DNA of 64,000 nt from Paracoccus sp. TOH (lineage in GTDB: Bacteria; Pseudomonadota; Alphaproteobacteria; Rhodobacterales; Rhodobacteraceae): NCBI RefSeq assembly GCF_030388245.1, contig NZ_CP098364.1, positions 1 to 64,000 of the forward strand. The letters are read 5' to 3'. A model generated the notes under the pieces. It saw only the letters and a program-made list of their open reading frames with translations. It ran no database searches and was not told the DNA's origin. Positions 43,346-52,459 of this stretch are shown here, piece after piece. The position numbers were made by a program, and so were the translations under genes. The first letter of the stretch is position 1. The number at the start of each line of letters is the position of its first letter.

Positions 43346-44763
43346 ATTCGATCCGCAGGCGGCTGTTCGTCATCCTGCTGGCCGCGACCGGGGTGATCTG
43401 GCTGTCCGCCGTGGTCTGGATCCAGCATTCGACCCGCACCGAGCTTGGCCATGTGCTGGACCGGCGGCTGCAGGAATCGGCGCAGATGGTCGCCTCGCTG
43501 ATCCGCCGCAACGGCGGCATCGCCGGCCCCGACGCGGCGGCGCTGGTCGATGAGGCGCCGGCCCTGCCCGATACCGGGCGTCATGACTTCGCCCGCCAGC
43601 TCATCTGCCAGGTCTGGGGGTTCGACGGCCGGTTGAAAAGCGAATCCGACGGCGCGCCCTCTGGCCAGTTGGCCGAGCAGCAAGGCTTCAGCGAACGCGA
43701 GGTCGATGGCGAGGTCTGGCGCGTCTATACCCATGTCGACGCGGACCTGGGCATCCGGGTCATGGTCGGCGATGCGCGTTTCATCCGCGACCGGCTGGTG
43801 CATGGCGTGGTGATGGGGCTGCTGGCCCCGGCCATGCTGATCCTGCCGCTGCTGGCGGCGCTGATCTGGCTGGCGGTGCGCGGCGGGCTGGCGCCGCTGG
43901 ACCGGCTGGCCCAGGCGCTGTCGCGCCGCCCCGCGACCGATCTCAGCCCGTTGAAGGAGGGCAGCGCGCCTTCGGAACTGCGCCCGATGATCGAGGCGCT
44001 GAACGGCCTGTTCCACCGCGTCGAGGGGCTGCGCGAGCGCGAGCGCAGCTTCACCGCCTTCGCCGCGCATGAGCTGAAGACGCCGCTGGCCGGGCTGAAG
44101 ACCCAGGCCCAGGTCGCGACGCTGGCCCCCGACGCGGCGACGCGCGGACGGGCGCTGGCGCAGATCGCGCGGGGCGTCGATCGCACCGACCGCATGGTGC
44201 GGCAGCTTCTGGACATGACCGCGGCCGAAAACGCCATCGACGCGGCGCAGCCGCATCCGCAGGACGGCGCGCGCATCCTTGCCGAGGTGGCCGACGAACT
44301 CGCCGGGCTGGCGCAGGCGCGCGGCGTCGCGCTGCGGCTGGAAACCGGCCAGGCGGAATGGCGCACCACCCAGGCGGCCCTGTTGGCGCCGGCGCTGCGC
44401 AACCTGCTGGAAAACGCCATCCTCGCCTCGCCCGCCGGGGCCGCCGTTGACGCGCGGCTGATGCGCGCGGGCGAGGCGGTGCGCTTCAGCGTGCTGGATC
44501 GCGGCCCCGGCATCGCCGAGGCCGACCGTCCCCATGTCACCGAGCGTTTCTATCGCGGCGCGGCCAGCCCCTCGGGCGGCGGCAGCGGGCTGGGCCTGTC
44601 CATCGTCGCCGCGGCCGTCAAGGCGATGGGCGGCGAGCTGCGCCTTTCGCCCCGCGACGGCGGCGGCGAACAGGCCGAAATCATCCTGCCGGGCCGGGCC
44701 CGGTCCGCACCCCGCGAGCTGTGGTGGAACCGGCCCGCCGCAGGGAAGCAAAGCGGCGGGTGA
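43342..44763 (+). CDS. Sensor histidine kinase (QseC/PmrB-like)
   Basis: 473 residues. Two TM helices (~10-28 and ~155-178) flank a periplasmic sensor of ~125 residues. HAMP-like linker, then H-box FAAHELKTPLAGLKTQ, N-box NLLENAILASP, G1 DRGPGI and G2 GSGLGLSIV. All catalytic elements are present. Partner of the preceding regulator. The signal is unknown; the divergent redox operon suggests envelope redox or metal stress. Confidence 0.94.
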   Translation: MNSIRRRLFVILLAATGVIWLSAVVWIQHSTRTELGHVLDRRLQESAQMVASLIRRNGGIAGPDAAALVDEAPALPDTGRHDFARQLICQVWGFDGRLKSESDGAPSGQLAEQQGFSEREVDGEVWRVYTHVDADLGIRVMVGDARFIRDRLVHGVVMGLLAPAMLILPLLAALIWLAVRGGLAPLDRLAQALSRRPATDLSPLKEGSAPSELRPMIEALNGLFHRVEGLRERERSFTAFAAHELKTPLAGLKTQAQVATLAPDAATRGRALAQIARGVDRTDRMVRQLLDMTAAENAIDAAQPHPQDGARILAEVADELAGLAQARGVALRLETGQAEWRTTQAALLAPALRNLLENAILASPAGAAVDARLMRAGEAVRFSVLDRGPGIAEADRPHVTERFYRGAASPSGGGSGLGLSIVAAAVKAMGGELRLSPRDGGGEQAEIILPGRARSAPRELWWNRPAAGKQSGG

Positions 44764-44778
44764 CGGGGCAGGATGCGA

Positions 44779-44943
44779 CGCCGCCGTCCGTCCGGGCTTG
44801 GCGCGGGTGGCCATCCCGGCGGCCCTCGACACCCGCCCGGATGCCGCCGATGCCGCCGCGGGTCGTGGAAAAACCGCCGGCAAGGTCGCTGTCGCGCCGC
44901 CGGATCGACCCGCCTTTGGGGAAAGCCCGGACGGACGGCGGCG
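44779..44943. repeat. 165-bp element with perfect 21-bp inverted ends between two convergent kinase genes
   Basis: 44779-44799 and 44923-44943 are exact reverse complements (arms beginning CGCCGCCGTCCGTCCGGG), separated by 123 bp without an evident gene. The stretch 44764-44997 otherwise holds nothing identified. Candidates are a miniature inverted-repeat element or a bidirectional terminator with a long cruciform stem. No second copy was noticed in this window. Confidence 0.6.
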
Positions 44944-44997
44944 GCCCTGCTGTCGCGGCCGGGCCGGATCGGGGCACGGCCCGATCCCGGCTTGCGG

Positions 44998-46326
44998 CTA
45001 GGGGTTCCCGACCGCCGGCGACAGGGTGACGCGCACCACGAAACCGTCCCGGCGGGCAGGGGCGGGCGAGATGAACTCGAGCTTGCCTTCGGCCGCCGAA
45101 ACGATCTGCTGGCAAATATGCAGGCCCAGGCCGAACCCGTCCCCCCGGTGCCGGGCGAAGCGCAGAGTCAGCCCGGCCAGGTCGGCGGCGGCGACGGCCG
45201 CGCCCTCGTTCGCGACCTCAAGCACGGCGCCTTGCCACAGGTGCAGCCGGACCGGGCTGTCGGGCGGGCTGTGCTGCAAGGCGTTGTCGATCAGGTTCGA
45301 CAGCACGATGGCAAAGGCATCCGGGTCGATGCGCGCCATGACCGGGCCGGAGGGCAGGTCGACCGCCAGCCGGGCGGTGTCCGACCGCGCCCGTTCGGCA
45401 AGGACCAGCCGGGTCAGGGCCGCCAGGTCATGGACTTCCGCGGAGTCGCCAAGGCCGGCATCGGCACGGGCCAGTTGCAGCAGCCGCGCCACCAGCCGCC
45501 GCATCCGCTGCAAGGCACGCTCCAGCGCGTCGAGGCGGGCGACCTGCTCTGGCGCGGTCGCGGTCTCGCGCAATTGCTGAGCCTGGGCCAGGGCGATGGC
45601 GACGGGGGTGCGCAATTCATGCGCGGCATTGGTGGCGAAGGCGCGCTCGGCCTCCAGCGCCTGCGACAGCCGGGCGATGAAACCGTTGACCACGCCGGCG
45701 ATCTGCACCAGGTCGTCGGGCCAGTCGCCGGCGTCGATCATGTCGAGGCGGCTGCCGTCGCGGGCCGCGATCTCGGCTCCCAGTTCGCGCAGCGGCGCCA
45801 GCGACCGCCGCGAGATCCAGCCGACGATCAGCCAGGTCAGCGGCAACAGCGCGACCATCGGCAGCAGAAAGCTGGTCATCCCTTCGCGGAAGGCCTCGCG
45901 CCGCTCGGCCAGAGGCGCAGCGATCTGCAAGGCGTGGCCGGCGGCGTCGAAGGGCGTGGCATAAAGCCGGTAACCCGGCGCGGGAACCACGCGGCCGGGC
46001 GTCAGGCCGGCGGCGTCGGGCAAGGTCGCCCGGCCGGCCAGTTCCGATTGCCACAGCACCCGGCCGTCCCGCGCGACCAGGCGATAGACCAGCGCCTCGT
46101 CCATCGAGATCGCGGGCTGCGGCACCTCGACCGGGATGTCCTGCGCCTGCATCTGCTCCACCAGCGGCAGCAGCACATGCGCCGTCTGGACAAGCTGCTG
46201 GTCGAAAAGCTCGTCCTGTTCGGACCGGAGCACCGCCGACATCATCAGCACCGCCCCCGCCCAGACCGCCGCGAGGCCCAGCGTGGTGAACAGCGCGACG
46301 CGCCGCGACAGGCTGGCGCGCCGCAT
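44998..46326 (-). CDS. Sensor histidine kinase of the envelope-glycan locus
   Basis: 442 residues from ATG at 46326, which overlaps the regulator stop (TGATG). TM helices ~9-31 and ~165-187 enclose a periplasmic sensor; H-box NAAHELRTPVAIALAQAQ, N-box NLIDNALQHS, then VANEGAAV and GDGFGLGLHI. The G1 box is an N-x-G variant as in some PmrB/QseC relatives. Partner of the next regulator; located next to lipid A/glycan-modification-type genes. Confidence 0.93.
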   Translation of the reverse strand: MRRASLSRRVALFTTLGLAAVWAGAVLMMSAVLRSEQDELFDQQLVQTAHVLLPLVEQMQAQDIPVEVPQPAISMDEALVYRLVARDGRVLWQSELAGRATLPDAAGLTPGRVVPAPGYRLYATPFDAAGHALQIAAPLAERREAFREGMTSFLLPMVALLPLTWLIVGWISRRSLAPLRELGAEIAARDGSRLDMIDAGDWPDDLVQIAGVVNGFIARLSQALEAERAFATNAAHELRTPVAIALAQAQQLRETATAPEQVARLDALERALQRMRRLVARLLQLARADAGLGDSAEVHDLAALTRLVLAERARSDTARLAVDLPSGPVMARIDPDAFAIVLSNLIDNALQHSPPDSPVRLHLWQGAVLEVANEGAAVAAADLAGLTLRFARHRGDGFGLGLHICQQIVSAAEGKLEFISPAPARRDGFVVRVTLSPAVGNP

Positions 46327-46985
46327 CAGGCCCGCCCCATGCGATAGCCGAAGCCGCGCTCGGTCACGATGGCATCCCGCCCCAGCTTGGCGCGCAGCCG
46401 GCTGACATGCACCTCGATGGCGTTGCTTTCCACCTCGTCGCCGAAACCGTAGAGCGCGTCTTCCATCTGCGCGCGGCTGGTGGTCATGTCGGGACGCCGG
46501 CTGAGCCGCTCGATCAGCGCCCATTCGCGCAGGGTCAGGTGGACCGGCCGGCCGTCCAGCAGCACCTGACGCCGCTCGGGCAGGACCGTCAGCCGGCCGA
46601 AGCGCCGCTCGACCTCGGCCGTGCCGGCGGCACGGCGATGGATGGCCAGGATGCGGGCATGCATCTCGTCCAGGTCATAGGGCTTGACCAGATAGTCATC
46701 CGCACCGGCCTCGAGCCCGGCGATCCTTTCGGTGATGCGGTCGCGGGCGGTCACGACCAGCACCGGCACGCGCGCGCCGCGTCCGCGCAGATCGCGCAAC
46801 AGCGCCAGCCCGTCGCCATCCGGCAGTCCCAGGTCCAGAAGCACCAGGTCGTAATCGGTCGCCGCCAGCGCCGCCGCCGCGTCCTCGGCGCTGCCGGCAA
46901 GATCGATGGCATGGCCGGCCGCGCGCAGATAAGCGCCGATGGCTTCGGCCAGATCCGGCTCGTCCTCGACAGCTAGCAATCTCAT
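46326..46985 (-). CDS. OmpR-family response regulator of the envelope-glycan locus
   Basis: 219 residues. Receiver with EDE at 7-9, phospho-Asp D51 in LLDLGLPDG, VVTARDR and DYLVKPYDLDEM; winged helix with LTLREWALIERLSRRPDMTT and VESNAIEVHVSRLRAKLG. Transcribed away from the LABN/ArnT-like operon with a 100-bp gap that contains a direct-repeat box. Likely controls that operon in PmrAB fashion. Confidence 0.94.
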   Translation of the reverse strand: MRLLAVEDEPDLAEAIGAYLRAAGHAIDLAGSAEDAAAALAATDYDLVLLDLGLPDGDGLALLRDLRGRGARVPVLVVTARDRITERIAGLEAGADDYLVKPYDLDEMHARILAIHRRAAGTAEVERRFGRLTVLPERRQVLLDGRPVHLTLREWALIERLSRRPDMTTSRAQMEDALYGFGDEVESNAIEVHVSRLRAKLGRDAIVTERGFGYRMGRA

Positions 46986-46998
46986 CCGCGCCTCTCTT

Positions 46999-47015
46999 CG
47001 TAAGCGAACCGTAAT
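46999..47015. promoter_or_regulatory. Direct repeat CGTAAG-N5-CGTAAT before both divergent operons
   Basis: Two near-identical hexamers 11 bp apart, the spacing of OmpR/PmrA-family sites, lie between the regulator gene (start 46985) and the LABN gene (start 47086). The geometry equals that of the CTTAAG box at 42600-42616 but the half-sites differ, consistent with two separately acting regulators. Confidence 0.5.
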
Positions 47016-47085
47016 CTTGACGTCCCAGGAAACGCGCCGAAAGCGCCCGCGTCACGGGACCGGCCGGGCGGCACAAGGATGACGC

Positions 47086-47367
47086 ATGATGACGGCAAAT
47101 ACCATCTGGCTCGGGATCGGTTTCCTCGGCCAGCTTCTTTTCACCTCGCGCTTTCTGGTGCAATGGATCGCGAGCGAGCGCGCCCGCCGCAGCGTCGTGC
47201 CCTTGGCGTTCTGGTGGTTCAGCCTTGCCGGCGGGGCGACGCTGCTTGCCTATGCGATCTGGCGGCGCGACCCGGTTTTCGCCGTCGGGCAGGCAAGCGG
47301 CCTGGTGATCTATACCCGCAACCTGATGCTGATCGGACGCGGCACGCGCCAGGGAAAGCCGGCATGA
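47086..47367 (+). CDS. Lipid A biosynthesis N-terminal domain (LABN) membrane protein
   Basis: 93 residues, three hydrophobic segments. The pattern LLFTSRFLVQWIASERARRS then VVPLAFWWFSLAGG and GLVIYTRNLMLI is that of the LABN family. Such small proteins accompany GT2 and ArnT-like transferases and probably help handle lipid-linked sugar. Start is ATG-ATG at 47086/47089. It overlaps the next gene by 4 bp. Confidence 0.9.
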   Translation: MMTANTIWLGIGFLGQLLFTSRFLVQWIASERARRSVVPLAFWWFSLAGGATLLAYAIWRRDPVFAVGQASGLVIYTRNLMLIGRGTRQGKPA

Positions 47368-48929
47368 TCCGCCGTCATCCGGTCGCCCTTGCCATGGGCT
47401 GCCTGCTGCTGACGGCCGCGCTGGGGCTGCTGTTGCGCCCGCCGGTCCCCATCGACGAGACCCGCTATCTGGCCGTCGCGTGGGAGATGCACAGCACCGG
47501 CAACTGGCTGGTGCCCAGCAAGAACTTCGCGCTTTACAGCGACAAGCCGCCGCTCTTGTTCTGGGCGATCAACCTCGTCTGGCTGGCGACCGGCGTCAGC
47601 GGCTTCGCCGCCCGGCTGGTCGGGCCGGCTTTCGCCTGCCTGGCCATCTGGCTGGTCGCGCGGCTGGCGCATCGGCTTTGGCCCGGGGACCGGGACGCGA
47701 CCGGTCGCGCGGCCATGGCCCTTGCCGGGCTGGCGGTCTTTGCCCTGTCGGGCAGCCTGACCATGTTCGACGTGCCGCTGACCGTGGCGGTTCTGGCCGG
47801 GCTGATCGCGCTGGACGCCGCCAGGCCGGGCGGCTGGCAGACCTGGGCCGGCTTCGGCGCCGCCATCGCCCTGGGCGTGCTGACCAAGGGGCCGGTGATC
47901 CTGTTCCACCTGCTGCCGGCCGCGCTGCTTTTGCCGCTATGGAGCGGGACCGGCATCCGCTGGCGCGAGCTTCCGGCAGGCCTGGGTTTCGCGATCGCGG
48001 TGGCGCTGGGGCTGGTTGCGCTGTGGCTGGTGCCGGCGGCCGTGCTTGGCGGCCCGGCCTGGCGCGAGGCCGTCCTGTGGCATCAAAGCGCCGGGCGGTT
48101 GGCAGGATCCTTTGCCCATGCCCGGGCCTGGTGGTGGTATCTGGCCCTGCTGCCGGTGCTTGGTTTTCCCCTGCTCTGGAGCCCGGGCTTATGGCGCGAG
48201 GGCTGGCGGACCCCGTGGCGGCAGGATCGCGGGCTGAGGCTTTGCCTGATCTGGACCGGCGCGGCGCTGGTGCTGTTCAGCCTGACGAGCGGCAAACAAC
48301 TGCATTACCTGGTGCCGGAACTGCCCGCGCTGGCGCTGATCGCGGCACGGCTGGGGCGGAACGTCCCCGGATTCGCCTTGCAACCGGCGATCATCGCCGT
48401 CGGTCTGGCCGGCCTGGCCGCGGTGGCTGCAGGCTTCGGCGCCTTGCCGCTGCGGTTGCGGACGCTTTTCGATCCTGCCAGCACCTTCCTGGCCTGGGCG
48501 CTGCTGGCCGCCGCCCTGTGCTGGATGGCGATGCGCTGGCGGGGCGGAGCGGGGGCGATGACCCTGTCGCTGGGTTTGCTGCTGGCCACGAACCTGCTGA
48601 TCGGCACCACCCGCACGGCGCGGGTCTATGACGCCGGCCCCATCGCCGCCCGGCTGGCGGCGCATCGCGCCGACGGGCTGGCCTTTGCCGGCGCCCCCTA
48701 TCATGCCGAGTTCAACTTTGCCGCCCGGCTGACCGAGCCGGTCGCCGAACTGCTCGACCCGGCCGCGCTGCGATCCTGGGCCGCGCGGCATCCGCAAGGG
48801 CTGATCGCCGGCCGGACCGACCTTGCCACCCCGTCCTGGCCTCCGCGCGAGACGATCCTGTTCCGCAATCGCGATTACGGGATCTGGTCCGTGGCGGACG
48901 CCCCTCCGGCTGAAAGGAACCCCGGATGA
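47364..48929 (+). CDS. ArnT-like dolichyl/undecaprenyl-phosphate-sugar transferase (PMT family)
   Basis: 521 residues, about 11-12 membrane helices. Conserved first loop with PIDETRYLAVAWEMHSTGNW and FALYSDKPPLLFWAINLVWL, the acidic and DKPP motifs of ArnT-type GT83 enzymes. It transfers a sugar from a lipid carrier to lipid A or another envelope target in the periplasm. It stands between an LABN protein and a GT2 transferase with overlaps of 4 bp at both ends, which together form an ArnC/ArnT-like route. Confidence 0.9.
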   Translation: MIRRHPVALAMGCLLLTAALGLLLRPPVPIDETRYLAVAWEMHSTGNWLVPSKNFALYSDKPPLLFWAINLVWLATGVSGFAARLVGPAFACLAIWLVARLAHRLWPGDRDATGRAAMALAGLAVFALSGSLTMFDVPLTVAVLAGLIALDAARPGGWQTWAGFGAAIALGVLTKGPVILFHLLPAALLLPLWSGTGIRWRELPAGLGFAIAVALGLVALWLVPAAVLGGPAWREAVLWHQSAGRLAGSFAHARAWWWYLALLPVLGFPLLWSPGLWREGWRTPWRQDRGLRLCLIWTGAALVLFSLTSGKQLHYLVPELPALALIAARLGRNVPGFALQPAIIAVGLAGLAAVAAGFGALPLRLRTLFDPASTFLAWALLAAALCWMAMRWRGGAGAMTLSLGLLLATNLLIGTTRTARVYDAGPIAARLAAHRADGLAFAGAPYHAEFNFAARLTEPVAELLDPAALRSWAARHPQGLIAGRTDLATPSWPPRETILFRNRDYGIWSVADAPPAERNPG

Positions 48930-49705
48930 ACGACATGCTCCCCGACGTTTCGGTGATCATCCCCGTCCGCGACGAGGCCGTCGCCGTCGAGCCGCTGATC
49001 CACGAGATCGCCGCTGCGATGGCCGGCCGCGACCATGAGATCATCGTGGTCGATGACGGATCGGACGACGGCACCGACCGCATCCTGCAGGCTTTGGCGG
49101 CGCGGATGCCGCGCCTGCGCCTGCACCGCCATCCCCGTTCGCGCGGGCAATCCACGGCGATCCGCAGCGGCGTGCGGCTGGCCCGGGCGCCGCTGATCGT
49201 GACGCTGGACGGCGATGGGCAGAACCCGCCCGATCAGATCCCGCTGCTGCTTGCACCCTTCGCGGCCGATGCGCCCAGTCTGGGACTGGTGCAGGGCCAA
49301 CGGGCGGTGCGGCAGGACGGGCTGGCGAAACGGCTGGCCTCGCGCTTCGCCAATGGCGTCCGGGGCGCGCTGCTGCGCGACGGGGTGCGGGATTCCGGCT
49401 GCGGGCTCAAGGCGTTCCGGCGCGAGGCCTATCTGGATCTGCCCTTCTTCGATCACATCCACCGCTTCATGCCCGCGATGATGCTGCGCGAGGGCTGGAG
49501 CGTCGAGACCGTCGACGTCACCCATCGCCCGCGCCGCAGCGGCCGCTCGAAATACTCGAACCTCGCGCGCGGGCTGGTGGGCATTCCCGACTTGCTGGGC
49601 GCGGCCTGGCTGATCCGCCGCTCGGGCCGCCGGGGACTGGCCGCGCCCGAACCGCCGCAGCACCGGCCGGCCACCCGCGGCCGCGAAGACGTGGCCCGGC
49701 CATGA
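48926..49705 (+). CDS. Family 2 glycosyltransferase (ArnC / dolichol-P-mannose synthase-like)
   Basis: 259 residues. GT-A fold with VSVIIPVRDEAVAVEPLIHE, HEIIVVDDGSDDGTDRILQA, VTLDGDGQNPPDQIPLLLAP and GCGLKAFRREAYLDLPFFDH. It lacks the two C-terminal membrane helices of ArnC and resembles soluble Dpm1-type enzymes. It would load a sugar on undecaprenyl phosphate for the ArnT-like transferase. Ends in an ATGA overlap with the short ORF that follows. Confidence 0.9.
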   Translation: MNDMLPDVSVIIPVRDEAVAVEPLIHEIAAAMAGRDHEIIVVDDGSDDGTDRILQALAARMPRLRLHRHPRSRGQSTAIRSGVRLARAPLIVTLDGDGQNPPDQIPLLLAPFAADAPSLGLVQGQRAVRQDGLAKRLASRFANGVRGALLRDGVRDSGCGLKAFRREAYLDLPFFDHIHRFMPAMMLREGWSVETVDVTHRPRRSGRSKYSNLARGLVGIPDLLGAAWLIRRSGRRGLAAPEPPQHRPATRGREDVARP

Positions 49706-49908
49706 GAAGCGCGCTGGCGAAGCCTGGCTATGCGGGGCTGGCGAATGCGGCCCTGTTGGCGCAGAACGGCGAGGCGACGGGCGTCGATCCGTCGCCGGAA
49801 CGGGTGGCGCAGGTCGATGCCGGGCAAAACCCGGCCGCGGATGGCGCAGCGGCCGACTGGCCGCATCCCAGCCGCATCGGCGGCGGCGACCGGTTCGGAG
49901 CCAGCTGA
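49702..49908 (+). pseudogene. Relict of UDP-glucose 6-dehydrogenase (ugd)
   Basis: 68 residues. The first ~45 (KPGYAGLANAALLAQNGEAT, GVDPSPERVAQVDAGQNPAA) match the NAD-binding start of Ugd, normally GxGYVGLSNAxLLAQ...VD...RVxxxNxxxSPI. The first Gly of the GxGxxG loop is replaced and the other ~340 residues are missing. The last residues DRFGAS recall the usual Ugd end, so an internal deletion is possible. The frame still overlaps both neighbours (ATGA before, TGATG after), so it keeps translational coupling. No enzyme activity expected. Confidence 0.6.
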
Positions 49909-51044
49909 TGCGCCGCGCCCTGATCACCGGCTGTTCCGGCTTTATCGGCTTCCACCTTTGCCGCCGCCTGCTGGCGGACGGGTTCAGCGTGGCCGGCATC
50001 GACAACCTGTCGGATTATTACGACCCCGCCCTGAAGCGGCAGCGCCAGGCAATCCTCGAGGCCGATCCGGCCTTCTCGGTCGTCAACGACAGCATCGAGA
50101 CCCCCGGCCTGCTGGAGCGCATGTTCCGCGACCACCGCCCCGAGATCGTCGTCCACCTGGCCGCGCAGGCCGGGGTGCGGCATTCGATCGACCAGCCGCG
50201 CGCCTATCTTTCCAGCAATATCGTCGGAACCTTCGAGCTGCTGGAGGCCGCGCGGGCGATGCCGCCCCGGCACATGCTGCTGGCCTCTACCTCGTCGGTC
50301 TACGGTCCCAACGAGCGGATGCCTTGGCGCGAAACCGACCGGACCGACCATCCGATGTCCTTCTATGCCGCGACCAAGAAGGCCACCGAGGCGATGGCCC
50401 ATGCCTATGCCCATCTTTACCGGTTGCCGGTGACGATGTTCCGCTTCTTCACCGTCTACGGCCCCTGGGGCCGGCCCGACATGGCGCTGTTCAAGTTCAC
50501 CCGGGCGATCCTTCGCGGCGAGCCGATCGACGTCTACAACCGCGGCGAGATGCAGCGCGACTTCACCCATGTCGACGACCTGATCGCGGCGATCCGCGGC
50601 CTGATCGACGCGCCGCCGCCGGAAGGCGACGAGCGGGACGAGCGGGATGAGGACGTTTCCCCGGTGGCGCCGTGGCGGGCCGTCAATATCGGCAATTCTC
50701 ACCCGGTGATGCTCGGCGAGCTGATCGCCGCGGTCGAACGGGCGACCGGCCGGCCCGCGATCCGCAGGCTTCTGCCCATGCAGCCGGGCGACGTGCCCGC
50801 GACCTGGGCCGATACCTCGACGCTGCACCGATTGACAGGGCTGTCGCCCGGCACCGAGATCCGCAAGGGCGTGCAGGATTTCGTCGACTGGTATCTGCGC
50901 CATTACGACCAGAAGGCCGCCGGAATGGCCTGTCGCAGGACGAACACATGCGATGCCCCGCCCTGCGAAACCGGGCAGGAACAGAACCTGCTTGCCGATC
51001 CCCTGGCGAGCGGTCGGGCGACGGAGCACCGGAAACCCGCATGA
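49908..51044 (+). CDS. UDP-glucuronate 4-epimerase-like NAD-dependent epimerase
   Basis: 378 residues. Rossmann motif ALITGCSGFIGFHLCRRLLA, DNLSDYYDPALKRQRQAIL (a text typical of UDP-glucuronate 4-epimerases), HLAAQAGVRHSIDQP, catalytic Ser/Tyr/Lys in STSSVYG and FYAATKKATE, then FRFFTVYGPWGRPDMALFKF. It converts UDP-glucuronate to UDP-galacturonate. The last ~45 residues (after DWYLRHY) look non-conserved. Its substrate would come from Ugd, whose local copy is a relict; a second ugd elsewhere must supply it. Confidence 0.9.
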   Translation: MRRALITGCSGFIGFHLCRRLLADGFSVAGIDNLSDYYDPALKRQRQAILEADPAFSVVNDSIETPGLLERMFRDHRPEIVVHLAAQAGVRHSIDQPRAYLSSNIVGTFELLEAARAMPPRHMLLASTSSVYGPNERMPWRETDRTDHPMSFYAATKKATEAMAHAYAHLYRLPVTMFRFFTVYGPWGRPDMALFKFTRAILRGEPIDVYNRGEMQRDFTHVDDLIAAIRGLIDAPPPEGDERDERDEDVSPVAPWRAVNIGNSHPVMLGELIAAVERATGRPAIRRLLPMQPGDVPATWADTSTLHRLTGLSPGTEIRKGVQDFVDWYLRHYDQKAAGMACRRTNTCDAPPCETGQEQNLLADPLASGRATEHRKPA

Positions 51045-51367
51045 CCGCGCACGGTCGGCCGGCAGGTCGCCTTGCAGGCCGTCGGCATCGACAGGACATC
51101 GCCGGCAACAGGGGCGTGGGCATCCTGACGGCCGCCCGGAACCGCCCATCCGGAGGTTCCGGGCACGACAACCGCCTGTCGCCCAGATCGGCGCGTTGCG
51201 GTGCCAGACCAGACCAGACCGGGCCGCGAAGCGCCGCCGGATGCATATGGCGGAAAGCGTTCCGCCGGGGATCTTGCCAGTGTTTTTCTGCTGTTAAAGC
51301 AAGCGATCGGCAAAATTCGTCCATGATGCGGATTACATGGGGTTCAAGGATCTTTGCCCATCATCCG

Positions 51368-51386
51368 CGATAAGGTCCGCTTATCG
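51368..51386. promoter_or_regulatory. Palindrome CGATAAG-GTCCG-CTTATCG beside the recombinase gene
   Basis: Perfect 7-bp arms with a 5-bp centre, directly before a TTGACG-N17-CAGAAT promoter of the recombinase. Xer/dif-like sites have ATAA/TTAT arms around a short centre, so this may be the recombination site for dimer resolution, or an operator. The rest of 51045-51427 shows no gene. Confidence 0.45.
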
Positions 51387-51427
51387 GGAGTCTTGACGAT
51401 CCGGCCCGGCCGCCCCAGAATGCCGGC

Positions 51428-52459
51428 ATGGATCTGCTGGCCCTCCCTGCCCTGCCGCCGGCCGAAGCCGAAGCGCTGAGCGATCTTTGGCGCCGCGGCA
51501 CGCCGGAAAACACCCTGCGCGCCTGGGAACGTGACCTGGCCTATGTCGCCGCCTGGAAACAGGCCGCCTTCGGCCAGCCGCTGGAATGGCCCGAACGCCA
51601 GGACGTCGCCCTGCGGTTCCTGCTCGACCACGCCGCCGACCTGAGCGAGGCCCAGGGACCGGCCCGCGCCGCCGCCGAGGCGCTGATCGCCGCCGGGCTG
51701 CGCCGCAGCCTCGCCTGCCCTGCCCCGGCGACCCTGGACCGCCGCATCGCCTCGTGGCGGGCCTTCCACCGTATGCGCAACCTGGCCTCGCCCTTCGAAA
51801 GCCCGCTGATCGCTCAGGCGCGCGGCCGCGCCCGACGGGCCGCCGCGCGGCCGCGGCATCGCAAGTCGGACAACCCGATCACCCGCGAGGTTCTGGAGGC
51901 GATGCTGGCCAGCTGCGACCATTCGCATCGCGGCATGCGCGACCGCGCCTGCCTGATGCTGGGCTGGGCCTCCGGCGGCCGCAGGCGCTCGGAAATCGTG
52001 GCGCTGAGCCACGACGATATCGACGCCCGGGAATTTGCCGAACAGGGGCTGATCCGCATCCGGCTGCTGGCGACCAAAACCACCGGCCAGGACCGGGCGC
52101 CGCGCCTGCCGCTGAAGGGCCGGGCCGCCCGCGCGGTGATGCGCTGGATCGCCGCCGCCCGGATCAGCGAAGGACCGCTGTTCCGCCCGGTCAGCCAGGC
52201 CGACCGGGTGCTGAAGCGGCGGCTGTCGGCGGACGGGCTGCGCGAGATCGTCCGGCACCGGCTGGTTCTGGCCGGCTACCCGCCGGATTTCGCCAGCCCG
52301 CACGGGTTGCGCGCCGGCTTCCTGACCCAGGCGGCGCTGGACGGCGCCCCGCTCGCCGCCGCCATGCAGCTGAGCCTGCATCGCTCGGTCCAGCAGGCGC
52401 AGCGCTATTACGCCGATGTCGAGATCGCCGAGAACCCCGCCGCCGATCTGCTGGGCTAG
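51428..52459 (+). CDS. Tyrosine recombinase (Xer/integrase-like) of the replicon
   Basis: 343 residues. SAM-like N-domain with GTPENTLRAWERDLAYVAAW; catalytic residues: Arg in LGWASGGRRRSEIVALSHDD, Lys in ATKTTGQDRAP, H-x-x-R in SPHGLRAGFL, His and Tyr nucleophile in SLHRSVQQAQRYY. Complete. It sits by the parB/parA/rep block, converging with parB, and is likely to resolve plasmid multimers. Whether it acts on a dif-like site or integrates is open. Confidence 0.88.
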   Translation: MDLLALPALPPAEAEALSDLWRRGTPENTLRAWERDLAYVAAWKQAAFGQPLEWPERQDVALRFLLDHAADLSEAQGPARAAAEALIAAGLRRSLACPAPATLDRRIASWRAFHRMRNLASPFESPLIAQARGRARRAAARPRHRKSDNPITREVLEAMLASCDHSHRGMRDRACLMLGWASGGRRRSEIVALSHDDIDAREFAEQGLIRIRLLATKTTGQDRAPRLPLKGRAARAVMRWIAAARISEGPLFRPVSQADRVLKRRLSADGLREIVRHRLVLAGYPPDFASPHGLRAGFLTQAALDGAPLAAAMQLSLHRSVQQAQRYYADVEIAENPAADLLG

